Numbered from the stretch's first letter, positions 9,442 through 19,651 are shown. The stretch: 64,000 nucleotides of DNA from Colwellia sp. C2M11 (GCF_018860915.1 NZ_JAHKQD010000011.1:25214-89213); one strand, 5' to 3'. The notes: a model not told the origin generated them from the sequence alone. Translations and numbers: made by a program.

Positions 9442-10902
9442 ATGATAAATAATACCGTTCGTTTTTTATTTAAAAATAACGTTGTCAGTATAGAGAATAT
9501 AGACCCTAATATAACTGTTTTACAGTATCTACGTGAAATACAGTTTAGTACTGGTAGTAAAGAAGGTTGTGCTTCTGGAGACTGTGGTGCTTGTACTGTC
9601 GTTGTTGCTGAGTTAGATAGTGACAACACGGGGCAACTTCATTATAAATCAATTAATTCATGTATTACTTTTGTCGGTAATTTACATGGAAAACAATTGA
9701 TTACGGTAGAAGATTTAAAAGAGAACAATAACTTACATCATGCTCAGCAAGCACTGGTTGATAATCATGGCTCTCAATGTGGCTTTTGTACACCCGGCTT
9801 TGTTATGTCTTCTTTTGCTTTACATAAGCATAATCAAACACCAAGTCGTGGGGAAGTACTAGAGGCGTTAGCGGGTAATTTATGCCGTTGCACTGGCTAT
9901 CGTTCAATTATTGAAGCTGCTATTACCTCAAGTGTTGGTAGTGATGAAGACTCTTTCGCTAAACATTACCAAGAAACTGTTGCAACGCTTACTGAGCTAC
10001 AAAAGTTACCAGCACCTAGCTTAGCGGGTAATGGTCATCAGTATATTTCTCCTTTAACTATCGATGAATTGGCATATGAGTTAACTGTAGAGCCCGAATC
10101 AACATTAGTGGCTGGTGGTACAGATTTAGCCCTTTCAGTGACTCAAAATTTAGCAACCATTAATAAGCTGGTTTATGTCGGTAATGTTGATGAATTGATG
10201 AACATAGAAGAAACAGAGTCTGAAATAGTGATTGGCTCAGCACTGCCATACAGTAAATTCATCGATACATTACACCATTATTATCCTGATTTAGGTGACA
10301 TGATTGAGCGTATTGGCTCTAAGCAAATACGTAACACAGGTACATTAGGTGGCAATATTGGTAATGCATCACCTATTGGTGACATGCCACCAGCATTAAT
10401 TGCTCTTGGTGCCACCATGACATTACATCTTAATGGTGTTGAACGCACAATACTGGTGGAAGATTATTTTGTTGATTACAAAAAAACAGTGCTTAAACCA
10501 TCGGAATTTATCAAATCAATACAAATTCCTAAGCCTGCAGTAGGTCAAACTTTGAAGCTTTATAAAATATCTAAACGTATTGATGATGATATTTCAGCGG
10601 TACTAGCAGCCTTTTTTATTGAAGAGTCAGCGCAAAAAATCACTACTGTTCGCTTAGCTTTTGGTGGCATGGCTGCCACACCTAAACGAGCATCTTTGGC
10701 TGAAAAAGCACTATTAGGTAGCAGCTTTACTAAGGAATCTGTTGAACAAGCAAAAGCCGCATTATTAACTGATTTTAATCCAATGTCTGATGTACGCGCA
10801 TCAGATAAGTATCGCATGAAAGTTGCGCAAAACCTGATTGAAAAGTGCTACCTAGAGCTGCAAAGTCATGTGATAGAAACACGGGTGGTGAATTATGCGT
10901 AG
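9442..10902 (+). CDS. xdhA: Xanthine dehydrogenase small subunit (2Fe-2S and FAD)
   Basis: The electron-transfer subunit of xanthine dehydrogenase, which oxidises hypoxanthine to xanthine to urate in the cytosol. The 486 residues hold the plant-type 2Fe-2S domain (Cys43, Cys48, Cys51, Cys74), the second 2Fe-2S domain (Cys113, Cys116, Cys148, Cys150, in CGFC and LCRCTGY), then an FAD domain with AGGTDLAL and GTLGGNIGNASPIGD. Start ATG at 9442 follows a GGAAAAG ribosome site. It overlaps xdhB by 8 bp, so the two are translationally coupled. It is the first gene of the purine catabolic cluster, behind operator site 1. Confidence 0.96.
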   Translation: MINNTVRFLFKNNVVSIENIDPNITVLQYLREIQFSTGSKEGCASGDCGACTVVVAELDSDNTGQLHYKSINSCITFVGNLHGKQLITVEDLKENNNLHHAQQALVDNHGSQCGFCTPGFVMSSFALHKHNQTPSRGEVLEALAGNLCRCTGYRSIIEAAITSSVGSDEDSFAKHYQETVATLTELQKLPAPSLAGNGHQYISPLTIDELAYELTVEPESTLVAGGTDLALSVTQNLATINKLVYVGNVDELMNIEETESEIVIGSALPYSKFIDTLHHYYPDLGDMIERIGSKQIRNTGTLGGNIGNASPIGDMPPALIALGATMTLHLNGVERTILVEDYFVDYKKTVLKPSEFIKSIQIPKPAVGQTLKLYKISKRIDDDISAVLAAFFIEESAQKITTVRLAFGGMAATPKRASLAEKALLGSSFTKESVEQAKAALLTDFNPMSDVRASDKYRMKVAQNLIEKCYLELQSHVIETRVVNYA

Positions 10903-13291
10903 TCTTATTGATGTAGCAAAAGCGAATACAAACAAAGTACATAAAAATACTGATGCAAACCTTGTTAATGGACAAGAAAATGTTGGTTTAGGTGGTGTCG
11001 GTCGGTCTAAAAAGCATGAAAGCGCAGAGAAGCACGTTGCTGGTGAAGCTATTTATGTCGATGATCGACCTTCATTACGCGGTGAATTACATGCTGCGGT
11101 TGGTCAATCTACTCACGCTCATGCGAATATTCTTTCGATAGACTTATCTGCCGTAAAAAAAGCCGAAGGTGTGGTTGCGGTAATCACTGTTGACGACGTT
11201 CCTGGTCATACAGATATTGGTCCGATATTTCCTGGTGATCCCGTTTTAGCTATTGGTAAAGTAGAGTTTGTTGGTCAACCCATTTTTGCGGTGGCGGCCA
11301 CTAGTTATGACTTAGCGCGTAAAGCGGTCAAGTTAGCAAAAATTGAATACCAAGCGCTTGAAGCCGTATTAACTGTAAAAGATGCTTTAGCAAAACAGAA
11401 CTTTGTTCGCCCGCCATTTACGATGAAACGTGGCGATTCTGACGTTGCTATTGCTGATGCGGAACATCAATTATCAGGCGAGATCGTTGTTGGTGGACAA
11501 GAGCATATGTACCTTGAAGGTCAAGTGTCTACTGCGGTACCAACAGAAGATGGTGGCATGGAAATATTCACTTCATCACAGCATCCTAGCGAAGTACAAA
11601 AATTAGTCGCTGAAGTGTTAGCTATTCCATTAAATAAAGTTTTAGTGGATATGCGCCGCATGGGTGGTGGTTTTGGTGGTAAAGAAACGCAAGCTGCACC
11701 TTGGGCATGTATTGCCGCCTTACTTGCCAATGAAACCAAACGACCTGTTAAATTCAAGTTAGGTCGTATGGATGACATGATCATGACGGGCAAGCGTCAC
11801 CCCTTTGAAAATAACTACCGGGTTGGCTTTGACAACAATGGCCAAATTAAGGGAATTAATATTGAAGTGAATGGTAATTGTGGCTATTCACCTGATTTAT
11901 CTGATGCAATTGTTGATAGAGCAATGTTTCATTCAGACAACGCTTACTTTTTAGATCAAGCAACCGTTACAGGTAATCGATGTAAATTAAACACAGTGTC
12001 TCATACCGCTTACCGTGGTTTTGGTGGGCCTCAGGGCATGATGACCATTGAAATGGTTATGGATGATATTGCTCGTCATCTAGGTAAAGACCCGTTAGAG
12101 ATTCGAAAAGTAAATTTGTACGGTGATATTGAACGTAACATGACTCATTATCATCAAAAGGTAGAGCATAATAATTTATCTGAAATAATTGAGACACTTG
12201 AAGCAAGCTCTGACTATCAATTACGTCGTCAAGCCATTACAGCGTTTAATGCTAATAGTCCTATTTTGAAAAAAGGCATCGCCTTAACACCGGTAAAGTT
12301 TGGTATCTCATTTACAGTGCAGCATTTAAATCAGGCTGGCGCACTCGTACATATTTACACTGATGGTACTATCCACTTAAATCATGGTGGTAGTGAAATG
12401 GGGCAGGGTCTCAATACCAAAGTGGCACAAATTGTTGCCGAAGAGTTTAAAGTAAATGTGGATACTGTGGCTGTTTCTTCTGCCCGCACTGACAAAGTAC
12501 CTAACACCTCTCCAACGGCAGCATCTTCGGGAACCGACTTAAATGGTAAAGCCGCAGAAGCCGCAGCTAAAATTATTAAACAACGTTTAATTGATTTTGC
12601 CTGTGAAAAATATCAAGTTACAGCATCGCAAGTCATATTTGAAAACAATAATATTGTGGTGGGTGAGCAAACGTTTAGTTTTGCAGAGTTCTGTCAGATT
12701 GCTTATATGGGCCGAGTATCTTTATCTTCTACTGGATTCTATAAAACGCCTAAAATTCATTTTGATCGTGCTACAGGTAAAGGTCGTCCGTTCTTTTATT
12801 ATGCAACCGGTGCGGCAGTATCTGAAGTGATAATCGATACGTTAACAGGTGAATATAAAACGTTACGTACCGATATATTGCAAGATGTAGGGCATTCAAT
12901 TAACCCAGCTATTGATATTGGACAAATAGAAGGAGCGTTTATTCAAGGTATGGGGTGGTTAACCACTGAAGAGTTGATGTGGAATGAGCAAGGCCGTTTG
13001 CTGTCAAATAATCCGGCTACTTACAAAATACCTGCGATTAATGACACTCCGCAAGATTTCCGTGTGACCTTGATGCCTGACGCGCCTAATCGCGAGCATA
13101 CTATTTATAACTCTAAAGCCGTAGGAGAGCCGCCGTTTATGTTGGGCATGTCGGTTTGGTGTGCATTGAAAGATGCTATTTCAAGTATTGCTGATTATAA
13201 AATTAGTCCTGAACTTGATACGCCAGCAACCCCAGAACGCGTACTTTGGGCTGTTGAAGCAGTAAAATCACAGTCGTCAGCAATAGCTTAA
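10895..13291 (+). CDS. xdhB: Xanthine dehydrogenase molybdopterin-binding subunit
   Basis: The catalytic large subunit, binding the molybdenum cofactor. Of 798 residues, the key ones are visible: Glu208 in MYLEGQ, the GGGFGGKE loop at 257-264, Arg374 in AYRGFGG (substrate positioning), and the catalytic base Glu745 in GEPPFMLG. All residues expected for an active xanthine-oxidising enzyme are present, unlike aldehyde oxidases, which lack the Arg/Glu pair. It pairs with xdhA; xdhC 44 bp downstream supplies cofactor insertion. Confidence 0.96.
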   Translation: MRSLIDVAKANTNKVHKNTDANLVNGQENVGLGGVGRSKKHESAEKHVAGEAIYVDDRPSLRGELHAAVGQSTHAHANILSIDLSAVKKAEGVVAVITVDDVPGHTDIGPIFPGDPVLAIGKVEFVGQPIFAVAATSYDLARKAVKLAKIEYQALEAVLTVKDALAKQNFVRPPFTMKRGDSDVAIADAEHQLSGEIVVGGQEHMYLEGQVSTAVPTEDGGMEIFTSSQHPSEVQKLVAEVLAIPLNKVLVDMRRMGGGFGGKETQAAPWACIAALLANETKRPVKFKLGRMDDMIMTGKRHPFENNYRVGFDNNGQIKGINIEVNGNCGYSPDLSDAIVDRAMFHSDNAYFLDQATVTGNRCKLNTVSHTAYRGFGGPQGMMTIEMVMDDIARHLGKDPLEIRKVNLYGDIERNMTHYHQKVEHNNLSEIIETLEASSDYQLRRQAITAFNANSPILKKGIALTPVKFGISFTVQHLNQAGALVHIYTDGTIHLNHGGSEMGQGLNTKVAQIVAEEFKVNVDTVAVSSARTDKVPNTSPTAASSGTDLNGKAAEAAAKIIKQRLIDFACEKYQVTASQVIFENNNIVVGEQTFSFAEFCQIAYMGRVSLSSTGFYKTPKIHFDRATGKGRPFFYYATGAAVSEVIIDTLTGEYKTLRTDILQDVGHSINPAIDIGQIEGAFIQGMGWLTTEELMWNEQGRLLSNNPATYKIPAINDTPQDFRVTLMPDAPNREHTIYNSKAVGEPPFMLGMSVWCALKDAISSIADYKISPELDTPATPERVLWAVEAVKSQSSAIA

Positions 13292-13335
13292 CGTGTTGAT
13301 AAACGTGATGATTAGCGAAGAACGAGAGACGTAGT

Positions 13336-14226
13336 ATGACTATTTCCACCAGTAATAACTGGAACAATGCAGTATATCAATTGAGTAAACAAGGCCAAGC
13401 TTATGTTTTAGTAACCCTTGTCGGCGTATCAGGCTCAACACCGAGAAATAGTGGCACTAAAATGGTGATTAGCAAAGATGACATTTACGACACTATTGGT
13501 GGTGGGCATCTTGAGCATAAAACAATTAAGTATGCACAAAAAATGCTAGCTGTGGGTAAAAGTGGTCAACATTTAGAGCACTTTCAATTAGGTAGTAATT
13601 TAGGACAATGCTGTGGTGGTAATGCCAGTGTATTGTTCGAATGCTTTGCCGCTGTCGGCGTTAATATCATGCTGTTTGGTGCTGGTCACGTTGGAAAAGC
13701 GTTAATGCCAATACTGACGCAATTACCGTGTCATATCACCTGGGTTGATAGCCGCAATGAACAGTTTCCAAATAATATTGATACTTTTCAGAATGTAAGA
13801 CAAGTGGTAAGTGAAGAGCCTGAACGTGAAGTGGCCAATATGCCAGAAAATAGTTATTACATTGTGATGACTCATAATCATCAAATGGACTTTGACATAT
13901 CGCAAGCTATTTTAAAGCGAGCGGATTTTACCTATTTAGGGTTAATTGCTTCTGATACTAAGTGGCGTCGTTTTCAGCAACGTTATAAACACCGTGACAT
14001 TGATCCAATACAAGTGGCGCGAATGAATTGCCCAATAGGATTGAAAGCAGTCAGTGGAAAGTTACCAATAGAAGTTGCTGTTTCTATCGCAGGCGAAATT
14101 ATCAATACTTATCAAGCTCAAAAAGCGCATCAATTAAATGAAAATACATCAAAAAGTAGTAAGTCGCCATCAACACAGCAAGGTGTTCATTGGCAAGAAA
14201 TTAAGCAGTTACTTACTGCGCAATAG
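13336..14226 (+). CDS. xdhC: Xanthine dehydrogenase accessory protein XdhC
   Basis: XdhC binds molybdenum cofactor, promotes its sulfuration and delivers it to XdhB. The 296-residue protein has the N-terminal XdhC/CoxI domain with VTLVGVSGSTPRNSGTKM and the LGQCCGGN cysteine motif. A C-terminal Rossmann-like domain (IMLFGAGHVGKAL) follows. The last 30 residues are Ser/Asn-rich and probably disordered. Its position after xdhAB is the usual one. Confidence 0.94.
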   Translation: MTISTSNNWNNAVYQLSKQGQAYVLVTLVGVSGSTPRNSGTKMVISKDDIYDTIGGGHLEHKTIKYAQKMLAVGKSGQHLEHFQLGSNLGQCCGGNASVLFECFAAVGVNIMLFGAGHVGKALMPILTQLPCHITWVDSRNEQFPNNIDTFQNVRQVVSEEPEREVANMPENSYYIVMTHNHQMDFDISQAILKRADFTYLGLIASDTKWRRFQQRYKHRDIDPIQVARMNCPIGLKAVSGKLPIEVAVSIAGEIINTYQAQKAHQLNENTSKSSKSPSTQQGVHWQEIKQLLTAQ

Positions 14227-14296
14227 TTACTTAGATTTACATAACAAGCAGTAATTTTTTATTAGTAATATGATCAGTTTAAACAGGAGTAGCAAA

Positions 14297-15667
14297 GTGT
14301 CTCATTTTGCCCTACAAAGTAAAAACGTAATAGTAAGCACTAACAATGGTGAATCTTCAATGATTCCTGCTTGTGTAGAAATTAAAAATGAGCATATTTA
14401 TGCTATCCATCCGTATGGACAAACGTTACCGTGTGAAGTTTTAGATTATGCTGAATACGTTATTATGCCGGGGTTAGTTGACTCTCATGTACATATTAAT
14501 GAACCCGGCCGTACAGAATGGGAAGGCTTTAATACGGCAACACAAGCGGCTGCCGCCGGCGGAATTACCGCGCTGGTTGATATGCCATTAAACTGTATAC
14601 CTGTTACTACTACTAAGGCTGCCTTTCAAGAAAAACTCGACGCTGTTGAAGATAAATTATGGGTTGATTGTGGTTTTTGGGGCGGTGTGATTCCACAAAA
14701 CATTGCTGATTTAGACGAATTGCTTAATGCTGGTGTATTGGGTGTTAAATCGTTTTTGATTGACTCGGGTATTGAAGAATTCCCTAATGTATCAGCAACA
14801 GATATTCGTGCTGCAATGCCTATTTTAGCAAAACATGATGTACCTTACTTAATTCATGCAGAGCTAGACTGTGGTGGTTTTAATGATGTTGAAATAACCA
14901 AGAAATATAATAGTTTTCTTGAGTCGCGCCCTAAAAAATGGGAAAACGATGCGATATCACTAATGGTAGATATGGCGCGTGAATCTAAGCAGAAAGGAGA
15001 TAATTGTAAGGTACATATTGTGCATTTATCTTCGGATGAAGCGTTAGATACTATCGCGCAAGCTAAAAGTGAGGGCTTACGTTTTACAGCAGAAACCTGC
15101 CCACATTATTTAACCATTGCGTCTGAAAATATTCCTGATGGTAAAACCTTATTTAAATGTTGTCCTCCTATTCGTGAAAACCAGAACCGTGAACATTTAT
15201 GGCAAGCAATTAGTGATGGTCGTTTAAGTTTTATTGTTTCTGATCACTCACCTTGCACACCTGAATTAAAGCATATTGATACCGGTGATATTGAAAAAGC
15301 ATGGGGTGGTATTTCAGCGCTACAATTCGGTATTTCATTAATTTGGACTGAAGCCAAAGAACGTGGTTTTAGTTTAATTGATATTACTCGTTTGATGTCG
15401 ACCGAAACGGCAAAATTTGCTGGTTTAGACTCAGTGAAAGGGGCAATAAAAGTAGGTAATCATGCCGATTTTTTAGTATTTGATCCCAATGTTGAATTCA
15501 CTATTACTAACGAAATGATTAAGCATCGTCATAATATAACACCATACGCGGGTAGAAAAGTGACAGGTCAGGTACAGCATACCTTTGTACGTGGTCACCA
15601 TGTTTATCAACAAGATCAATTTATCAACACACCCAAAGGCCGTCCGTTACTTAAAGGGAAACTTTAA
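14297..15667 (+). CDS. allB: Allantoinase
   Basis: Hydrolyses (S)-allantoin to allantoate. The metal site of a cyclic amidohydrolase is complete: HVH (His73, His75 counted from the upstream ATG at 14270), the carboxylated Lys160 in GVKSF, His196, His252 and Asp325 in VSDHSPC. I place the start at GTG 14297, because AGGAG stands 7 bp before it and the translated start then matches the family; the ATG at 14270 has no ribosome site and would add nine residues. Downstream of xdhC on the same strand. Confidence 0.94.
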   Translation: MSHFALQSKNVIVSTNNGESSMIPACVEIKNEHIYAIHPYGQTLPCEVLDYAEYVIMPGLVDSHVHINEPGRTEWEGFNTATQAAAAGGITALVDMPLNCIPVTTTKAAFQEKLDAVEDKLWVDCGFWGGVIPQNIADLDELLNAGVLGVKSFLIDSGIEEFPNVSATDIRAAMPILAKHDVPYLIHAELDCGGFNDVEITKKYNSFLESRPKKWENDAISLMVDMARESKQKGDNCKVHIVHLSSDEALDTIAQAKSEGLRFTAETCPHYLTIASENIPDGKTLFKCCPPIRENQNREHLWQAISDGRLSFIVSDHSPCTPELKHIDTGDIEKAWGGISALQFGISLIWTEAKERGFSLIDITRLMSTETAKFAGLDSVKGAIKVGNHADFLVFDPNVEFTITNEMIKHRHNITPYAGRKVTGQVQHTFVRGHHVYQQDQFINTPKGRPLLKGKL

Positions 15668-15752
15668 GCTGGTAGCTAACTATACTAACGTCAGCAATTA
15701 ACCTTGACGATACGTGTTAACGATTAAAAATTTTAAGTAGGAACAACAAGCA

Positions 15753-16805
15753 ATGATGCTAGATATAAATACACAAGAGCAGAACAAATTAACAGGTGCT
15801 TCATTAGCATTAGTTACTCAGTTGAAAACTAACTGTGTTGACTTAGCCAGCGAACGGGTTGGCGGTGAAACATTATCGTGTAGCGATGACTTTTTTGCCG
15901 GCATGGAAAACTTGCTTAAACCGGGTCGAGGTATTTTTATCGATGGTAAGTTTACTGATCGTGGCAAGTGGATGGACGGTTGGGAATCTCGACGCAGCTA
16001 TGGCCGTGACAATGGCAGAGAATTCGACTGGTGCATTATTCGTCTTGGTATCAAAGGAGTAATACGTGGTTTTGATATCGACACTAATTATTTTCGTGGT
16101 AACGCGCCTCAAACAGTGTCAGTAGAAGCTTGTGTAAGTGATGTTCAACCTAATGAAGATACGGTTTGGCAGACTATTTTAACTGAAGTAGCGGTAAATG
16201 CTCACAGTCAGAATATTTTTGAAATTAATAATAATACCGCTTGGACGCATGTGCGTTTAAATATGTTTCCTGATGGTGGTATTGCACGTTTTCGTGTTTA
16301 TGGGGAAGCCGACGTTAACTGGAAAAATTTTGTTGATGGAGAGTTAATTGATTTAGCCTACATTAAAAATGGTGGCAAAGCGCTGCTTGTTAGTGACATG
16401 TTCTTTAGTGATAAAAATAATCTTATTATGCCTGGTCGTGGTAAAGATATGGGCGATGGTTGGGAAACTAAACGACGCCGTGATCCGGGGCCAGATTGGT
16501 CAATTGTAAAACTTGCGGCTAAGGGCAGTATTGAAAAAGTCATTGTAGATACCTGTCACTTTAAAGGTAACTTTCCGGATACCTTTACTTTAGAAGGCAT
16601 GGTAACTGACAGTGATGATTTTACTGATGGTAAGCAAGCAGACAAATGGCAACCTATTATTGCTAAAACTAAATTGTACGCACATCGCGAACATCTGTTT
16701 TTAAATGAAATTATACCGGCAAACACTGAAAAGTTTACCCATGTACGTTTAAATATATTTCCTGACGGTGGTATTTCTCGTATGAGAGTGTTTGGGAAAG
16801 TCTAG
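15753..16805 (+). CDS. alc: Allantoicase
   Basis: Converts allantoate to (S)-ureidoglycolate and urea. The 350 residues contain two homologous halves, as in all allantoicases. Both have a DGWE(S/T)(R/K)R motif, a DW-I-(R/K)L segment, a (D/H)-F-(R/K)GN-P motif and an ending THVRLN-FPDGG that leads to the C-terminal beta strand. AGGAAC lies before the ATG at 15753; a second ATG follows at once. Its presence, rather than allantoate amidohydrolase, means the route releases urea. No urease is in the window. Confidence 0.95.
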   Translation: MMLDINTQEQNKLTGASLALVTQLKTNCVDLASERVGGETLSCSDDFFAGMENLLKPGRGIFIDGKFTDRGKWMDGWESRRSYGRDNGREFDWCIIRLGIKGVIRGFDIDTNYFRGNAPQTVSVEACVSDVQPNEDTVWQTILTEVAVNAHSQNIFEINNNTAWTHVRLNMFPDGGIARFRVYGEADVNWKNFVDGELIDLAYIKNGGKALLVSDMFFSDKNNLIMPGRGKDMGDGWETKRRRDPGPDWSIVKLAAKGSIEKVIVDTCHFKGNFPDTFTLEGMVTDSDDFTDGKQADKWQPIIAKTKLYAHREHLFLNEIIPANTEKFTHVRLNIFPDGGISRMRVFGKV

Positions 16806-16824
16806 CTTAGCGATAGGGTAAAAT

Positions 16825-17325
16825 ATGAATATAGAAGAATTAAATACCTTGTCTGTTGAGCAAGCAACGCATGCTTTTATGCAATGTTGCACAGCTTCTG
16901 CTTGGGTTGAAGCTATGGTGAAGGCAAGGCCTTTTAGCGACAGTAGAGCAATTGCGACGCAAGCAGATTTAGTATGGCAAAGGTTAGAAGAAAAAGATTA
17001 TTTAGAAGCCTTTGAAGGGCATCCTCAAATCGGCAATGTGGCAACTTTGCGAGCGAAATACGCGAATACAAAAGAATTAGCCAGTGGTGAACAAAGTTCA
17101 GTAAATCAAGCAAGTGAGCAAGTGCTCGTTGATTTAGCCAAGGGTAATGCTGATTACTTAGATAAGTTTGGTTTTATTTTTATTGTTTGTGCTACAGGTA
17201 AAAGTGCTGCAGAAATGCTAGCTTTGTTACTCGAGCGCTTACCCAATAATAGAGCAACTGAATTAGCAAATGCAGCGGAAGAGCAGCGTAAAATTTTCCA
17301 CCTTAGAATTGATAAACTACTATGA
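16825..17325 (+). CDS. uraD: OHCU decarboxylase
   Basis: Decarboxylates 2-oxo-4-hydroxy-4-carboxy-5-ureidoimidazoline to (S)-allantoin, the third step of urate breakdown. The 166-residue protein has the family signature FEGHPQIG at 63-70, with catalytic His66, and the C-terminal EEQRKIFHLRI helix. It starts 20 bp after alc and stops 8-11 bp before uraH, so the pair is closely coupled. Confidence 0.93.
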   Translation: MNIEELNTLSVEQATHAFMQCCTASAWVEAMVKARPFSDSRAIATQADLVWQRLEEKDYLEAFEGHPQIGNVATLRAKYANTKELASGEQSSVNQASEQVLVDLAKGNADYLDKFGFIFIVCATGKSAAEMLALLLERLPNNRATELANAAEEQRKIFHLRIDKLL

Positions 17326-17335
17326 GTCAAAAATG

Positions 17336-17677
17336 ATGAGCCAAATAACAACGCATGTTTTAGATACTACCCGCGGACTACCAGCACAAAAATTACCTAT
17401 TAGCCTTTTTGCGCAAACACTAGATGGTTGGCAAGAGCTTGCTAAGGGAATAACAAATACCGATGGACGCATAACTGATTTATTAGCTAATGATGTTGTG
17501 CTTCCAGCGGGCGTTTATCGTATGCACTTTGCAACCAAAACTTATTTTGACATGAACAATGAACAAGGTTTTTACCCTTTTGTTGATATCGTTTTTGAGC
17601 TTGATGGTAGCAACACGCATTATCATATTCCATTGCTATTAACTGCGTTTGGTTATTCAACATACCGTGGTAGCTAA
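17336..17677 (+). CDS. uraH: 5-hydroxyisourate hydrolase
   Basis: A transthyretin-like protein that opens 5-hydroxyisourate to OHCU. It begins MSQITTHVLDTTRGLPA, with the catalytic His7, and ends with the diagnostic YRGS tetrapeptide; 113 residues fit the family. Two adjacent ATGs (17333 and 17336) are possible. A longer frame starting at 17270 would overlap uraD by 56 bp and adds non-conserved residues, so I reject it. No signal peptide, so the enzyme is cytosolic. Confidence 0.95.
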   Translation: MSQITTHVLDTTRGLPAQKLPISLFAQTLDGWQELAKGITNTDGRITDLLANDVVLPAGVYRMHFATKTYFDMNNEQGFYPFVDIVFELDGSNTHYHIPLLLTAFGYSTYRGS

Positions 17678-17682
17678 AACAA

Positions 17683-18189
17683 ATGACTGACAATATAAAA
17701 ATACTGACGCCACAACCATTAACAAAAGATGCTTTTACAGTGTTTGGTGATGTAATTGAAGCTAATTCAGAGGCAAATAACTTTGCTATTAATGATGGCT
17801 TTACTCAACGTTATCATGATCTAGCAAAAATTGATGTAAATGATAATAACGGGCATCCACTAATCAATATTTTTCGTTCAACTCCTTTGGTGCAACCAAT
17901 TGCTATCAAAATGATGGAACGCCACCCAAAAGGGAGTCAGGCATTTATTCCTATGGGAAGCAATGATTATTTAGTGGTTGTTGCACCAGCAGGAGAGTTT
18001 GATGTAAATAGCATTAAAGTTTTTCTTGCTAAATCTTATCAAGGCGTTAATTACCATAAAGGAACTTGGCACCATTTTTGTTTAGCATTAGGCGGAGAAA
18101 GTGACTTTTTAGTGGTTGATAGAGGCGGCGAAGGCGATAACTGCGATGTACTTGAACTCGATGGTTCATTGGTTATTACCAATACATAA
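17683..18189 (+). CDS. allA: Ureidoglycolate lyase
   Basis: Cleaves (S)-ureidoglycolate to glyoxylate and urea, the last step of the route. The 168-residue cupin-like protein shows MERHPKGSQAFIPMG and the YHKGTWHHFCLAL segment typical of AllA. Only 5 bp separate it from uraH. The product glyoxylate would feed the glyoxylate shunt or glycerate route; no gene for that is visible here. Confidence 0.92.
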   Translation: MTDNIKILTPQPLTKDAFTVFGDVIEANSEANNFAINDGFTQRYHDLAKIDVNDNNGHPLINIFRSTPLVQPIAIKMMERHPKGSQAFIPMGSNDYLVVVAPAGEFDVNSIKVFLAKSYQGVNYHKGTWHHFCLALGGESDFLVVDRGGEGDNCDVLELDGSLVITNT

Positions 18190-18243
18190 ATACATAGTGT
18201 GACACACAAACAAGTAAGACATTATAAATCAAGGTGAGAATAA

Positions 18244-19530
18244 ATGTTAAAAGTATTTCGTGGAGAATTACTGCACTTTTTGGCTGATCCTGCCAAAGTC
18301 CCTCTACAAGAGAGCTATCAATATATAGAAGACGGATTACTAGTTATTGAAAATGGCTTGGTGGCAAAAATAGGTGAATTTGCTGAATTGTTTTCGACCT
18401 TGCCTGCTGATATTGAGATTACTCATTACCAAAAAGGGTTAATCATACCGGGCTTTATTGATACGCATGTGCATTATCCGCAAACCGAAATGATTGCGTC
18501 TTATGGTGAACAATTACTTGAGTGGCTAGAAAGTTATACTTTTCCATTTGAACGTCAATTTTCAGATCTTGAGCATGGTAAGAAAGTTGCGGAGTTCTTT
18601 TTAGATCAGCTGCTTGATGCAGGAACAACAACAGCTTTAGTATTTGGTACTGTGCATAAAGAGTCGGTTGAAGCCTTTTTTACCATTGCTCAGCAGAAAA
18701 AGCTGCGCATGATTTGTGGTAAGGTATTAATGGATCAAAATTGCCCTGATTATTTATCAGATACCGCACAAAGTGGCTATGATGACAGTAAGGCATTAAT
18801 CGAAAAATGGCATAATACTGACCGCTTACAGTATGCCATCACTCCGCGCTTTGCTCCTACTTGCTCAACAGAGCAATTAAATAAAGCTGGGCAATTATTG
18901 GCTGAAAATCCGAGTGTTTATTTACACACTCATTTAAGTGAAAATAAAGCTGAAATTGCGTGGGTAAAAGATCTTTTTCCTGACAGTGATGGTTATTTAG
19001 ATGTCTATGATCAAAGTAAATTATTAGGCCGTCGCAGTGTTTTTGCTCATGGTGTTCATTTACATGACAGTGAATGTCAGCGTTTAAGTGAAACAGATTC
19101 AGCAATTGCTTTTTGTCCTAGCTCGAACCTATTTTTAGGCAGTGGTTTATTTAATCTTAAGCAAGCACAAACGCATAATGTGAATGTTGGACTGGGCTCT
19201 GATATTGGTGCAGGAACAACCTTTTCTATGCTAAGTACAATAAATGAAGGGTATAAAACACAGCAACTACGTGGCGATAAACTTGGCCCATTTCAATCGT
19301 TTTATTTAGCAACATTAGGTGGCGCGATTGCCTTAGATCTTGAAGGCACTATCGGTAACTTTACTCAAGGAGCTGAAGCTGACTTTGTTGTGCTTGATTG
19401 TCATGCCACTCCCTTAATGGCTAGACGAATGAGCCATTGTAAAAACTTATCTGAAAAACTCTTTATTTTAAGTATGTTAGGTGATGAACGACACGTAAAA
19501 GCAACTTATATCATGGGGGAAAAAGTTTAA
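18244..19530 (+). CDS. guaD: Guanine deaminase
   Basis: Converts guanine to xanthine, feeding xanthine dehydrogenase. The 428 residues carry the amidohydrolase metal motifs: THVH (His75, His77) in GFIDTHVHYPQTEMIASYG, HTHLSEN (His230), AHGVHL (His269) and GLGSDIGAG (Asp320). AAGGTGAG precedes the ATG. The 54-bp gap from allA suggests it is still in the same transcript. Confidence 0.95.
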   Translation: MLKVFRGELLHFLADPAKVPLQESYQYIEDGLLVIENGLVAKIGEFAELFSTLPADIEITHYQKGLIIPGFIDTHVHYPQTEMIASYGEQLLEWLESYTFPFERQFSDLEHGKKVAEFFLDQLLDAGTTTALVFGTVHKESVEAFFTIAQQKKLRMICGKVLMDQNCPDYLSDTAQSGYDDSKALIEKWHNTDRLQYAITPRFAPTCSTEQLNKAGQLLAENPSVYLHTHLSENKAEIAWVKDLFPDSDGYLDVYDQSKLLGRRSVFAHGVHLHDSECQRLSETDSAIAFCPSSNLFLGSGLFNLKQAQTHNVNVGLGSDIGAGTTFSMLSTINEGYKTQQLRGDKLGPFQSFYLATLGGAIALDLEGTIGNFTQGAEADFVVLDCHATPLMARRMSHCKNLSEKLFILSMLGDERHVKATYIMGEKV

Positions 19531-19635
19531 TTATCGGTTTTAGTTATCATTACTCTTTATTATATTCCTATAAATTAGCGCTATCATAAGTTGATTATAA
19601 ACCAAGTTTAAATGAAGAGATAAAAATACAAAGCA

Positions 19636-19651
19636 AGCGTTATATAACGCT
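19636..19651. promoter_or_regulatory. Perfect 16-bp palindrome upstream of puuD
   Basis: AGCGTTATATAACGCT is self-complementary over its full length and lies 61 bp before the puuD start, in the 182-bp gap after guaD. It may be an operator or an RNA hairpin. An imperfect inverted repeat (AAACACTT...AGTGTTT, about 19666-19692) follows it. Confidence 0.4.

Noticed and set aside
17270..17335. Upstream extension of uraH overlapping uraD
   Set aside because: The added residues are not found in 5-hydroxyisourate hydrolases, and ATGs at 17333/17336 fit the family start.
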